Assembly: GCA_028692205.1 (NCBI GenBank)
Contig: JAQUXV010000050.1
Span: 1 to 11,781, forward strand
DNA: 11,781 bases
Origin: Eubacteriales bacterium
Lineage (GTDB): Bacteria; Bacillota_A; Clostridia; Christensenellales; Aristaeellaceae
Direction of reading: 5' to 3'
Part shown: one piece after another, positions 1 through 6,301 of the stretch
How positions within the stretch are numbered: position 1 is the first letter of the stretch
Layout: each line of letters opens with the position of its first letter
Notes under the pieces: generated by a model
The model's input: only the letters and a program-made list of their open reading frames with translations
Databases searched by the model: none
Told to the model about the DNA's origin: nothing
Program-made: the position numbers and the translations under genes

Positions 1-27
1 GTGCATCCGTGGGAAAACGAAGCATAA
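1..27 (+). CDS. possible C-terminal end of an upstream gene (partial)
   Basis: Frame 1 reads VHPWENEA and then stops with TAA at 25-27. The stop lies 22 bases before the TTG start of the dehydratase gene, which is ordinary spacing inside an operon. Only eight codons are visible, so no product can be named. The other two frames do not give a better candidate: one stops at 30, and the other runs straight into the dehydratase frame without a start. This call rests only on position and spacing. Confidence 0.3.
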   Translation: MHPWENEA

Positions 28-37
28 TGTAAGAAGG

Positions 38-1168
38 GTGGAGTTTCCTTTGAAAATTACCGACGTACAGGCCTATATCGTCCGTCAGCCGGAGATTTCG
101 CTGATCGGGGACGGCACGCAGGATTCCGTAATCATCCGCATCGATACCGACGAAGGCATCTACGGCGTAGCCGAGGTGGATTCGGCCCCTTATCTGGTAA
201 AGCAGGCCATCGACATGCCGGATTCCCACAGCGCGCAGCGCGGCATGCGCAATGTGCTGCTGGGCATGGACCCCATGGCCACCGAGGTCATCTGGGATAA
301 GCTGTACGAATGCACCTATTATTACGCGCGCGGCGGCGCGGGCATGCACGCCATCAGCGGCATCGATATGGCGCTGTGGGATATCCGCGGCAAGGCGCTG
401 GGCGTGCCGGTGTACGAGCTGCTGGGCGGCGCGTACCAGAAGCGCGTGCCCGCCTACATCAGCATTTTAATGCCCTCCACCGAGGAGGAAGTGAAGCGGC
501 TGGTCGACTACCACATGGTCAAGGGCTACTCCGGCATCAAGTTCGGCTGGGGCAATCTGGGCGACGATCCGGCGCACGACCTGAAGCTGATCCGCGCGGC
601 GCGCAAGGCGCTGGGGCCGGACAAGCTGCTGATGATCGACATCGCCATGAACTGGAGCGAATACAAGCCCGCGCTGGACGCCTGCCGCGCCTACGAACAG
701 GAGGGCGTTTACTGGGTGGAGGAGCCCTTCCGCGTCGAGCGGCAGGATGATTTCGCCAAGCTTCGGGAGGCGACGTCGCTCAACATCACCGCGGGCGAGG
801 AGCTGAGCGCGCTGGGCGAGTTCGCGGCTTATCTGGACAAGGGCTGCGTGGATATCCTCCAGCCCGACTTAAGCCGCTGCGGCGGCCTGACCATCGCCAG
901 AAAGGTGCTGGAGCTTGCCAAAGCCAAACAGGTGCCCATTATCCCCCACAATTTCAAGAGCGGGCTGCTCATGTCCGCGACGCTGCAATTCATCGCCGCG
1001 CTGCCCAACGCGAAGTACCTGGAGTACTGCGGGCAGGAAACCGTGCTCAGCCGCAGCCTGGTGATGGAGCCCGTAACTGTGACCGACGGCTATGTGGACA
1101 TTCCCGACCGCCCCGGCCTCGGCGTGGAACTGAACATGGAAACCGTGAACCGCTACCGCGTGGAGTAA
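38..1168 (+). CDS. mandelate racemase/muconate lactonizing-type sugar-acid dehydratase (enolase superfamily)
   Basis: This is a full-length enolase-superfamily protein (376 residues from the GTG at 38), expected to abstract a proton alpha to a carboxylate and dehydrate a sugar acid using Mg2+ in the cytoplasm. The N-terminal capping domain covers about residues 1-130 and the barrel about 135-355. Visible active-site residues are K168 (in IKFGWG), metal ligands D201 (MIDIAM), E228 (WVEEP) and E254 (TAGEE), D277 (QPDLSR) and H304 (IPHNF) forming the His-Asp dyad of the mandelate racemase subgroup, and E329 (YLEYC). The second Lys of the usual KxK motif is Gly170, so H304 is the safer base. The start is probably the TTG at 50, not the GTG at 38: GGTGGAG at 37-43 lies 6 bases before the TTG, and the protein then begins MKITDVQAY as relatives do. 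The exact substrate (galactonate, fuconate, arabinonate or another) cannot be assigned. Confidence 0.93.
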   Translation: MEFPLKITDVQAYIVRQPEISLIGDGTQDSVIIRIDTDEGIYGVAEVDSAPYLVKQAIDMPDSHSAQRGMRNVLLGMDPMATEVIWDKLYECTYYYARGGAGMHAISGIDMALWDIRGKALGVPVYELLGGAYQKRVPAYISILMPSTEEEVKRLVDYHMVKGYSGIKFGWGNLGDDPAHDLKLIRAARKALGPDKLLMIDIAMNWSEYKPALDACRAYEQEGVYWVEEPFRVERQDDFAKLREATSLNITAGEELSALGEFAAYLDKGCVDILQPDLSRCGGLTIARKVLELAKAKQVPIIPHNFKSGLLMSATLQFIAALPNAKYLEYCGQETVLSRSLVMEPVTVTDGYVDIPDRPGLGVELNMETVNRYRVE

Positions 1169-1209
1169 AGCAGCCGCAAGACTATCCGGTACAAACATCA
1201 AGTAAAACG

Positions 1210-1237
1210 CCCGCAGGGAAATTCAAATCCCTGCGGG
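1210..1237 (+). terminator. rho-independent terminator of the dehydratase gene
   Basis: A perfect 10-bp stem pairs CCCGCAGGGA (1210-1219) with TCCCTGCGGG (1228-1237) around an 8-base loop. It is followed by a T-rich tract (tgttttttatttt, 1238-1250). It lies 42 bases after the stop codon. Read on the minus strand the stem is followed by CGTTTTACTT, so it could also weakly stop transcripts arriving from the converging GH172 gene. Confidence 0.9.
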
Positions 1238-1293
1238 TGTTTTTTATTTTCTCTCCCGGTCGTTCCCTTCCCCATCCGATACCAATTTCCTTG

Positions 1294-1458
1294 AAGGTAA
1301 ACAATGAGGGAAGAACGTTTGCGATACCGAAATGAATTTTTACCAGATTGGGCCTGCCGAATCCGCAGTCGTAGCAGCGCTACGTCAAGGATTCGGCAGG
1401 CCCGAGATGGTGAAAATGCAATCGGTAGCGCGAATGGGATTACCTCATCGTTTATCTT
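1294..1458. repeat. 165-base imperfect inverted repeat / long hairpin between converging genes
   Basis: The two arms (1294-1375 and 1379-1458) pair along nearly their whole length around the 3-base apex AGC at 1376-1378. I count about 61 Watson-Crick pairs and 5 G-U pairs. The strongest part is a perfect 15-bp stem, GGGCCTGCCGAATCC (1350-1364) with 1389-1403; below it are a tandem G-A/A-G mismatch (1346-1347 with 1406-1407) and successive helices out to AAGGTAAACA-like ends at 1294 and 1458. The right end overlaps the TAA stop of the GH172 gene (1452-1454). It carries no convincing reading frame. It could be a structured RNA, a palindromic mobile or dispersed element, or an elaborate 3' end; the sequence alone does not decide. 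Confidence 0.85.
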
Positions 1459-2552
1459 GCACGACGTTCCAGCACGCCCGGGAACGGCTGAAACGGCTTG
1501 TGCGGCTCCTGCTGGTACCAGTAGGCCACGGAGGAAACATCATCCTGCCGCTCGCGCAGCCCGCGCTCGTCCCCGCCCATCTGCTGCAGGGTTACCCGCA
1601 GTTCCTTGTCGAACAGAATCGGGTCCGGGATGTGAAAGCGGTACAGCGCGCGCATCGGCGGGCACTCGCTCATGAAGAACTCGTTTTGAATGCCGGTATC
1701 GCGGCTGTAGAACGGATAGCCCATGAACGGCGTGTTAAACGTCTGCTCCCGCATGTTGCCCTCGGCATCCATCCCCCCGAACGACCACGCGCCGCCGAAG
1801 TAATCCTCCATACCGGTGCCGCAAATGGTGGGGTATTCCTCATCCCCGTCCAGATAGATTTTCATTTCCCCTTCGCCCCACCAGCCGCGTTCCAGCGTCT
1901 GCAAAGCGATAAAGGTGCCCACGTAATGGCCCTTGCCCTGCACGCCGTCCAGAATCACGTAATCCTTCAGCAGCTCGGTCACAGGCTGCCGCCGCCACTG
2001 CGCGTGGAAGGTGCCCATGTTTTCCGTCGGCTCGTCCAGCTCGATATAATCGATCTGGTAAAACAGGCCCGGCACGTCCCCGCCATGCTGGTTTTCCACG
2101 GTGATCTTCGCGCCGTCGGCAAACGGCATGGGGAAAAAGCAGTTCATTCCCCGCTTGGGGTTAACCACGATGGGCTGCGAATTGATGGGATAGCCGCGCC
2201 CGAAGCCGTTTAGAAAAAAGTCGCCCAGCGGCGTCTCCACGGAAGGGGTCTCCTCCCCGTTCCAGTACATGCGCAGCACCAGATCGCGCAGCACGTAGCG
2301 GCCCGCGTCGGTACGGTCGGGAACGGTGATCCAGATATGCGTAATCATGCCGGGGCCCTGAATGTCGGCCAAGGTAGCCGTTCCCCCCTGCGGAATCGAA
2401 CGGATGCAGGGCGAGCCTTTGCGGGACGGCCCCAGTTCGCCCGCGGTCTTGCCGCCGTTGCCCCTTTGACCGGTGGGGTTTTCCTGCGTAAGCGCCCGGG
2501 AGCGGCCCGCGCGAAGCGAGGGCAGGCCGAAAAGAGGGTTGGTACTGTACAT
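1452..2552 (-). CDS. DUF2961 / GH172-family glycoside hydrolase, cytoplasmic
   Basis: This 366-residue protein matches the DUF2961 family, now classed as glycoside hydrolase family GH172, whose characterised members act on alpha-D-fructofuranosides (difructose dianhydride I) or alpha-D-arabinofuranosides. Family features include GTATLADIQGPGMITHIWIT (about 57-76), the double jelly-roll core, WWGEGEMKIYLDGD (224-237) and CGTGMEDYFGGAW (244-256). E227 and E249 are the candidates for the two catalytic glutamates, judged by position in these motifs and not by alignment. There is no signal peptide, so it probably works on imported sugars. The ATG start is well supported: AGGAGG on the minus strand (2560-2565) lies 7 bases upstream. 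It is the last gene of the unit running from the regulator at 5843. Its stop codon falls inside the right arm of the large inverted repeat. Preference for arabino-, fructo- or another furanoside is unknown. Confidence 0.9.
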   Translation of the reverse strand: MYSTNPLFGLPSLRAGRSRALTQENPTGQRGNGGKTAGELGPSRKGSPCIRSIPQGGTATLADIQGPGMITHIWITVPDRTDAGRYVLRDLVLRMYWNGEETPSVETPLGDFFLNGFGRGYPINSQPIVVNPKRGMNCFFPMPFADGAKITVENQHGGDVPGLFYQIDYIELDEPTENMGTFHAQWRRQPVTELLKDYVILDGVQGKGHYVGTFIALQTLERGWWGEGEMKIYLDGDEEYPTICGTGMEDYFGGAWSFGGMDAEGNMREQTFNTPFMGYPFYSRDTGIQNEFFMSECPPMRALYRFHIPDPILFDKELRVTLQQMGGDERGLRERQDDVSSVAYWYQQEPHKPFQPFPGVLERRAR

Positions 2553-2580
2553 GAAAGTTCCTCCTGCTAAATTGAAATGT

Positions 2581-2594
2581 TGCCAACGTTAACT
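2581..2594. promoter_or_regulatory. cre/LacI-type operator-like site before the GH172 gene
   Basis: The minus strand reads AGTTAACGTTGGCA, with the central CG and outer G...CA of LacI/CcpA-family operators; it fits the catabolite-response consensus TGWNANCGNTNWCA at all but two defined positions. It sits about 30-40 bases before the GH172 start codon. No good -35/-10 pair was found beside it, so it could regulate an unseen promoter, act as a roadblock, or be chance. Confidence 0.3.
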
Positions 2595-2736
2595 TTTCCG
2601 CATCGACAGCGCGTTGTTCATCACCTTCTCAACGCCGTGGGGTTTCGTCGCGGTTCTTCCGCACGTTTTCCTCCGGCAGGCCCCGAAAGCCATAAACACC
2701 GTTCTTCTCTGGCGCGCTGAAAATTTGCGTCAGCAT
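2589..2736 (-). pseudogene. short degenerate or frameshifted reading frame between the DUF4432 and GH172 genes
   Basis: An ATG at 2736 overlaps the TAA stop of the DUF4432 gene (TAATG) and opens 35 codons that stop at 2629, with peptide segments such as FSAPEKNGVYGFRGLPEENV. The +1 frame then carries HGVEKVMNNALSMRKS and stops at 2589-2591. Both stretches have GC-rich third positions and natural-looking composition. Losing one base in the run GAAACCCC (about 2638-2645) would join them into one protein of about 50 residues. This could be the eroded end of a gene, a real coupled 35-residue peptide, or chance. No family is recognised. Confidence 0.3.
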
Positions 2737-3719
2737 TACGGGGTATCGAACGTTAGGGTAACCTCCGTGGTTACGGTTTCAAACGGCGCGAGCACCGGCA
2801 GGCTGCCCTCGGCCGCCGCGGCTGCGCGCCCGTTCACGCGGTTGTTGGTCGGCTCCAGCCCGAGCACATAATCCCCGCCGCGCAGGCACCGCCATTGCTG
2901 CAGCAGGGGCAGCGTATCCGCCCGGTAGCTGATCGTCAGCCGGATGCCCAAGTCCTCGTTTACGGCGGCAACACGGCACCAGCCATTTTCCGGCGGAAGC
3001 CGGTGGCTGTAATCCTGCTCGGCAAAGTCCGGGTCGGGGGCGGAGCAGCGCAGTATTTCCCCCACATGCTCACGGGCATTTTCGTCGGCGGGGCGCGTTT
3101 CGGTGCCCTGCGGCAGCGTAAGCTTCAGCGCCTCACTCAGGAATGGGTAGCCCAGGTTGATGTGGTAGAGCAGCATATAGGGCTGTTGGTGCGCGGTCTG
3201 GTTGACAATCGTGTCGCACAGCCGCACCTCGGCCTTGCCCAGCGGAAATTCCAGTTTCCGGCGCAGCAGCAGGTTTTCACCCAGCAGGGCAGCCTCCCGC
3301 ATTTCCCCCTGCAGTACGAGCGCCGAATCCGTCAGGCTTACGCCGCGCAGGTTCGCCGACTGGCTATGGATGCGCCCGTGCGTGGGCTGCACTTCGTCTC
3401 CGGGGCCGACGTTCAGCAGCCCGCAGGTGTAGAGCATGCCGCCGGAAAAGCGGCTTTCAAACGGCATGGCAAGGTCGTTCCGCTCCGCGTTCTTTCCCAA
3501 ATTCGCAATGGGCACGCCCCGGTAGCTCAGCCGTGTTACATCCATACAGCGATCCCATGCCACCGTCGCCGCCAGCCCACCCGGCAGAGCAATCTTCTGG
3601 CAGCTGAGCGTCCGCCCGTCTCCCTGCCGCAGGCTGACTTCGTCGTTTTCAATCAGCTGCTCCGGCCTGCCGATGTAGCCGCGCCGGAGGGCTTCCCCAT
3701 GGTTCAAAATGTCGTTCAA
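2736..3719 (-). CDS. DUF4432 family protein (aldose 1-epimerase/galactose mutarotase-like)
   Basis: A 327-residue cytoplasmic protein of the DUF4432 group in the galactose mutarotase-like beta-sandwich superfamily. Such proteins bind free sugars and some probably interconvert anomers or epimers; the exact reaction of this one is not known. Supporting motifs are DRCMDVTRLSYRGVPI (56-71), FSGGMLYTCGLLNVGP (91-106), THGRIHSQ (113-120, with H114 and H118), LLYHINLGYP (183-192, H186) and LGLEPTNNR (286-294, E289). H186 and E289 resemble the His/Glu acid-base pair of mutarotases. The start is a TTG: GGGGAG inside the last codons of the upstream regulator gene lies 6 bases before it, and only 3 bases separate that gene's stop from this start, so translation is probably coupled. 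In this operon it would process or capture the sugar released by the GH172 enzyme (inference). Confidence 0.85.
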   Translation of the reverse strand: MNDILNHGEALRRGYIGRPEQLIENDEVSLRQGDGRTLSCQKIALPGGLAATVAWDRCMDVTRLSYRGVPIANLGKNAERNDLAMPFESRFSGGMLYTCGLLNVGPGDEVQPTHGRIHSQSANLRGVSLTDSALVLQGEMREAALLGENLLLRRKLEFPLGKAEVRLCDTIVNQTAHQQPYMLLYHINLGYPFLSEALKLTLPQGTETRPADENAREHVGEILRCSAPDPDFAEQDYSHRLPPENGWCRVAAVNEDLGIRLTISYRADTLPLLQQWRCLRGGDYVLGLEPTNNRVNGRAAAAAEGSLPVLAPFETVTTEVTLTFDTP

Positions 3720-3722
3720 GCG

Positions 3723-5843
3723 TTACTCCCCTTTTTTCTGCGTGCGGTAGCGGCCGGGCGTCGTGCCCTCGATGCGCTTGAAGGAGCGGATAAACGAGTC
3801 TGCGCCAAAATACCCTACGCGCTGCGAAATCTGCACAATCGACAGGTTGGGCTGGCCGATCAGCAGCTCCTTAGCGGCCTTGATGCGCATATGATGGATG
3901 TAATCCAGCAGGCCGATGGTGGTGGTCTGCTTAAACACGCGGGAAATATAATCCACGTTCTTGCCCAGCTTGTCCGCGATGGCGCTTACGTTGAGCATGG
4001 GGTTCGGGTACTCGTTTTTCACAATTTCCAGAATGTCCCGCTTGATGCGCATCTCGGTGCTCTCATCCTCGTAAGTATCGATTTCCTTTTCGGAACCGGA
4101 TTGGTATTCGCTGAGGGTGCGCACCTGTTCGGCAAGCTGCTTCATCAGCTTGTCGGTTTCATCCGTCGCGCCTCGCAGGCAGGCGTGCATCAGCCGGTTC
4201 ATGGTGTGCTCCACTGAAATGTGCATCACCTTATCCACCGCCTGCGTGGAATAAAATAGGATGGATTCGCCTTCCGCCGGGCTTTCCGCCGCGATGCGCG
4301 CCTCCGAAATCAGTTCCGTAAGCGCCTGCCCGTTCAACGTCTGCAAATTGTGGATGGCGCTGACGGCGATCTGGCAGTCGATGGAGAAGCTGCTTCGCAG
4401 CATGTGCAGCAGGTTGGTAAACGAATTGCGCAGGTACGCCAGATGCTGCAGCTCGTCCGAAGGCAGGTTCACAAGCACCAGCAGCTCTTTATCGTCGTAC
4501 AGGGGCAGCGCGGTGTAAAACTGCGAGCCTACGGCGCTGAAGGAATCGTGCAGCTGCGTCATCGTGCGCTGGTAAGAGGTTTGCGTGTCCGCCTCCTCAT
4601 TGGAGTAGTCCACAAGGGTGACGATACTCAGCACCCAGGCGCTTCCCACCGGCGCAAGGTCTTCCCGCTGCATCCGTTTTTCCAGCGCCGCCTGGTTGCC
4701 CGCCTTCAGCATATTGCGGATCAGCCGCTGGTCGTCCAGCACCTGTCGGGCGTACTTCGCCTGATCCGTCCGCAGTCGCTTTTCGTCGCTCAGTTCCATC
4801 AGCGACAGTTTGAGCCGCGTAAACTCGTCCACATCCGGGTCGTCGGCATCCGGCTGGGCAAGCGTGCTGAGGTACGCGATCGGCTTAAAGTTTCGCACAG
4901 TCGTCAGATACGTGATTACCGTACAGATCAGGAAGGAGATCAGCAGAACCGCGATGGAAAGGCTGTTCGGCCCGCGCAGGGAATTGCTGATGTTTTCCAG
5001 CGGCAAAACGCTGAAATAATAGGTGCGCGTCTGTTTGGAGTGGCAGTAGGTATACAGCAGGTTGTTCTGCGCCACGCTGCCGCTGTCGCCAAGCCCGGTC
5101 AGCGAGGCGAAATCGGGTGTGTTCTGCACCGGCGAATAGATTACGCTTCCGGTATCATCCACCATGCCGATCCACTCGTTCTCCGAAAGATTGCTTTCGT
5201 CGAACACTTCCCGCAGATAGGTCGGGTTGACGGCGATCATCAGGTTGCAGGTATCGCGGTCAAATGCCGAAGGCAGCGTTTGAATATAGTAAAGCACCGT
5301 GTCCCCTTTGCGGTTGACCGTGTTGAGCCATTGGCTGGTATAGGTTTGGGTGAGCATTGCCTGCCACTGGTCGCTGTTTCCCGGCATCAGCCCCGAATCC
5401 TCCAGCGTATACAGCGCATCCTCCAGTGGCAGCGCCCTCACCGCGTCCACATACAGGTTACTGGCCGGTATATACAGAAAAATCCGCGATACGACGGTGG
5501 AATCCACCGCGAAGCTGCTCAGCATTCCGCGCAGGTCCATCAGGCGCAGCGCGTCGGCGGGGGTCAGCTCGTCGTACGTTTTTTTACGGATGCTGTTGAT
5601 GTTGGCGTTGTTGAGCAGCGTGGCGGAAAAAGTGCGGTAACGGGAGAACTCAAAGTCCATCGTCCTGCGGGTATAGTTGGCCGTCGTCTCCTGCAGATCG
5701 TAAATTTCCCGGGTCAGCAGTTTCTGGTTGGTGTATTCCAGATAGCCGAACACCAAACTGATCGGCAGCACAAAGGCGGCCAGAAACGAGAGCAGGAATT
5801 TGCGGAATATGGAACTGTGGAAAAAGGAAAACGTCGATTTCAA
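3723..5843 (-). CDS. membrane-bound AraC-family transcriptional regulator (YesS-like, sensor and DNA-binding domain in one chain)
   Basis: A 706-residue one-component regulator. The first transmembrane helix is at about 16-36 (FLLSFLAAFVLPISLVFGYL) after a short basic N-terminus; an extracytoplasmic sensor region covers about 37-292; a second helix is at about 294-314 (LSIAVLLISFLICTVITYL); a HAMP-like linker and a helical cytoplasmic region run to about 595. The C-terminus is an AraC double helix-turn-helix, with the first HTH around 618-640 (NVSAIADKLGKNVDYISRVF) and the second around 667-690 (SIVQISQRVGYFGADSFIRS), ending in TPGRYR. This architecture belongs to regulators of polysaccharide-use genes in Bacillota, so it should sense an external sugar or a transporter-bound ligand and activate this cluster. 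The start is a TTG with GGAGGGAG (5853-5860) 9 bases upstream. It is first in the minus-strand unit and faces the 1119-residue glycosidase gene. Confidence 0.93.
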   Translation of the reverse strand: MKSTFSFFHSSIFRKFLLSFLAAFVLPISLVFGYLEYTNQKLLTREIYDLQETTANYTRRTMDFEFSRYRTFSATLLNNANINSIRKKTYDELTPADALRLMDLRGMLSSFAVDSTVVSRIFLYIPASNLYVDAVRALPLEDALYTLEDSGLMPGNSDQWQAMLTQTYTSQWLNTVNRKGDTVLYYIQTLPSAFDRDTCNLMIAVNPTYLREVFDESNLSENEWIGMVDDTGSVIYSPVQNTPDFASLTGLGDSGSVAQNNLLYTYCHSKQTRTYYFSVLPLENISNSLRGPNSLSIAVLLISFLICTVITYLTTVRNFKPIAYLSTLAQPDADDPDVDEFTRLKLSLMELSDEKRLRTDQAKYARQVLDDQRLIRNMLKAGNQAALEKRMQREDLAPVGSAWVLSIVTLVDYSNEEADTQTSYQRTMTQLHDSFSAVGSQFYTALPLYDDKELLVLVNLPSDELQHLAYLRNSFTNLLHMLRSSFSIDCQIAVSAIHNLQTLNGQALTELISEARIAAESPAEGESILFYSTQAVDKVMHISVEHTMNRLMHACLRGATDETDKLMKQLAEQVRTLSEYQSGSEKEIDTYEDESTEMRIKRDILEIVKNEYPNPMLNVSAIADKLGKNVDYISRVFKQTTTIGLLDYIHHMRIKAAKELLIGQPNLSIVQISQRVGYFGADSFIRSFKRIEGTTPGRYRTQKKGE

Positions 5844-6010
5844 GGCTTTCGTCTCCCTCCGTGTTGCTTTTTTGTTCGTTTGTCGGTTCCCGCGGCCGCA
5901 GCAAAGGCATACCGGCCCGCCGCAACGACAAGGCCCCCGGCAGGTTTTCGCCCCCGGTATCGCGGTTGCTGCCGCAGGATGGTTCCCAAACCGGTTCGGT
6001 TCGTAATCGC

Positions 6011-6056
6011 CGCTCGGCTTCGGCGCTCACCCGGGTTTATGGGTGGAAGCCGGAGC
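6011..6056 (-). promoter_or_regulatory. hairpin in the regulator's 5' leader
   Basis: CACCC/GGGTG (6028-6032 with 6041-6045), GGCTTC/GAAGCC (6016-6021 with 6046-6051) and flanking GC pairs form a bulged stem just downstream of the presumed regulator transcription start. Read on the plus strand it is followed by TTTTTT (6065-6070) and would resemble a terminator, but no plus-strand gene lies upstream. It could affect leader translation or stability; function unknown. Confidence 0.35.
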
Positions 6057-6077
6057 GCGAAAGATTTTTTCCGCTTT

Positions 6078-6083
6078 ATTATA
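6078..6083 (-). promoter_or_regulatory. candidate -10 box for the regulator operon
   Basis: The minus strand reads TATAAT, a perfect -10 hexamer directly preceded by TG. No matching -35 box lies at 16-18 bases (TAGCCG at 17), so the promoter would need an activator or lean on upstream contacts. Start of transcription near 6071 would give a leader of about 225 bases before the TTG start. The hexamer lies within a 7-bp inverted repeat (CCGCTTT 6071-6077 with AAAGCGG 6097-6103), a possible regulator site. Confidence 0.45.
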
Positions 6084-6190
6084 CATGTTTGGGGGAAAAG
6101 CGGCTATAGATGAAATCCTACCTGGGCGGTTTTACGGCGTATCCGCACGAAAATCATCGATAAACCACGGAAATTGATTGCCGAAACCCC

Positions 6191-6210
6191 TGAAAAACAC
6201 GATGAAAAAC
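6191..6210. promoter_or_regulatory. TGAAAAAC direct repeat, candidate AraC-type activator site
   Basis: TGAAAAAC occurs at 6191-6198 and again at 6203-6210, a perfect 8-bp direct repeat with a 12-bp period. It ends 12 bases before the TTGACA -35 box of the large glycosidase gene. AraC-family activators typically bind direct half-sites close to one helical turn apart, adjacent to or overlapping the -35 box. The neighbouring membrane regulator is the natural candidate to bind here (inference). A looser relative, CGAAAATC, is at 6148-6155. Confidence 0.5.
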
Positions 6211-6222
6211 GACCAAATTTGT

Positions 6223-6252
6223 TTGACACCGCTCCGGCGGTTTCGCTATGCT
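6223..6252 (+). promoter_or_regulatory. sigma-70-type promoter of the large glycosidase gene
   Basis: A perfect -35 box TTGACA (6223-6228) is followed after 18 bases by TATGCT (6247-6252), which matches TATAAT at four positions. Transcription would start near 6259, leaving a leader of about 45 bases. AAAGGAAGG ending at 6297 is the ribosome binding site. The weak -10 and slightly long spacer fit an activated promoter. Confidence 0.7.
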
Positions 6253-6301
6253 TTGTTCAGCCGAGAAGTTACAAAGTCCCTAACACCGAAAGGAAGGTAG
6301 C

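Larger units (their letters stand above)
5844..6301. other. 458-bp divergent intergenic control region
   Basis: The region lies between the outward-facing regulator and large glycosidase genes. From left to right it holds the ribosome binding site of the regulator; a GC-rich leader of about 220 bases on the minus strand with potential hairpins; the AT-rich minus-strand -10 at 6078-6083; an unremarkable stretch at 6107-6190; the TGAAAAAC direct repeat; and the glycosidase promoter and ribosome binding site. No convincing gene was found. A reading frame starting at the GTG at 6030 (-) runs into the regulator gene in another frame and is best treated as chance. Confidence 0.7.

Noticed and set aside
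1294..1458. Large inverted repeat considered as an ordinary terminator of the GH172 gene
   Set aside because: It is several times longer than a terminator stem, lacks a T-run after the arm on the minus strand, and its G-U bias fits the plus strand.
2895..4217. 440-residue open frame on the plus strand
   Set aside because: It is antisense to two recognisable minus-strand genes and has no start signal or motif.
5650..6030. 126-codon minus-strand frame starting in the divergent region
   Set aside because: Its second half overlaps the regulator gene in another frame, and the start has no ribosome binding site. The leader part is therefore treated as non-coding.
4350..6113. 587-residue open frame on the plus strand
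   Set aside because: It is antisense to the membrane regulator gene, which has clear domains; the long frame follows from high GC at codon position three.
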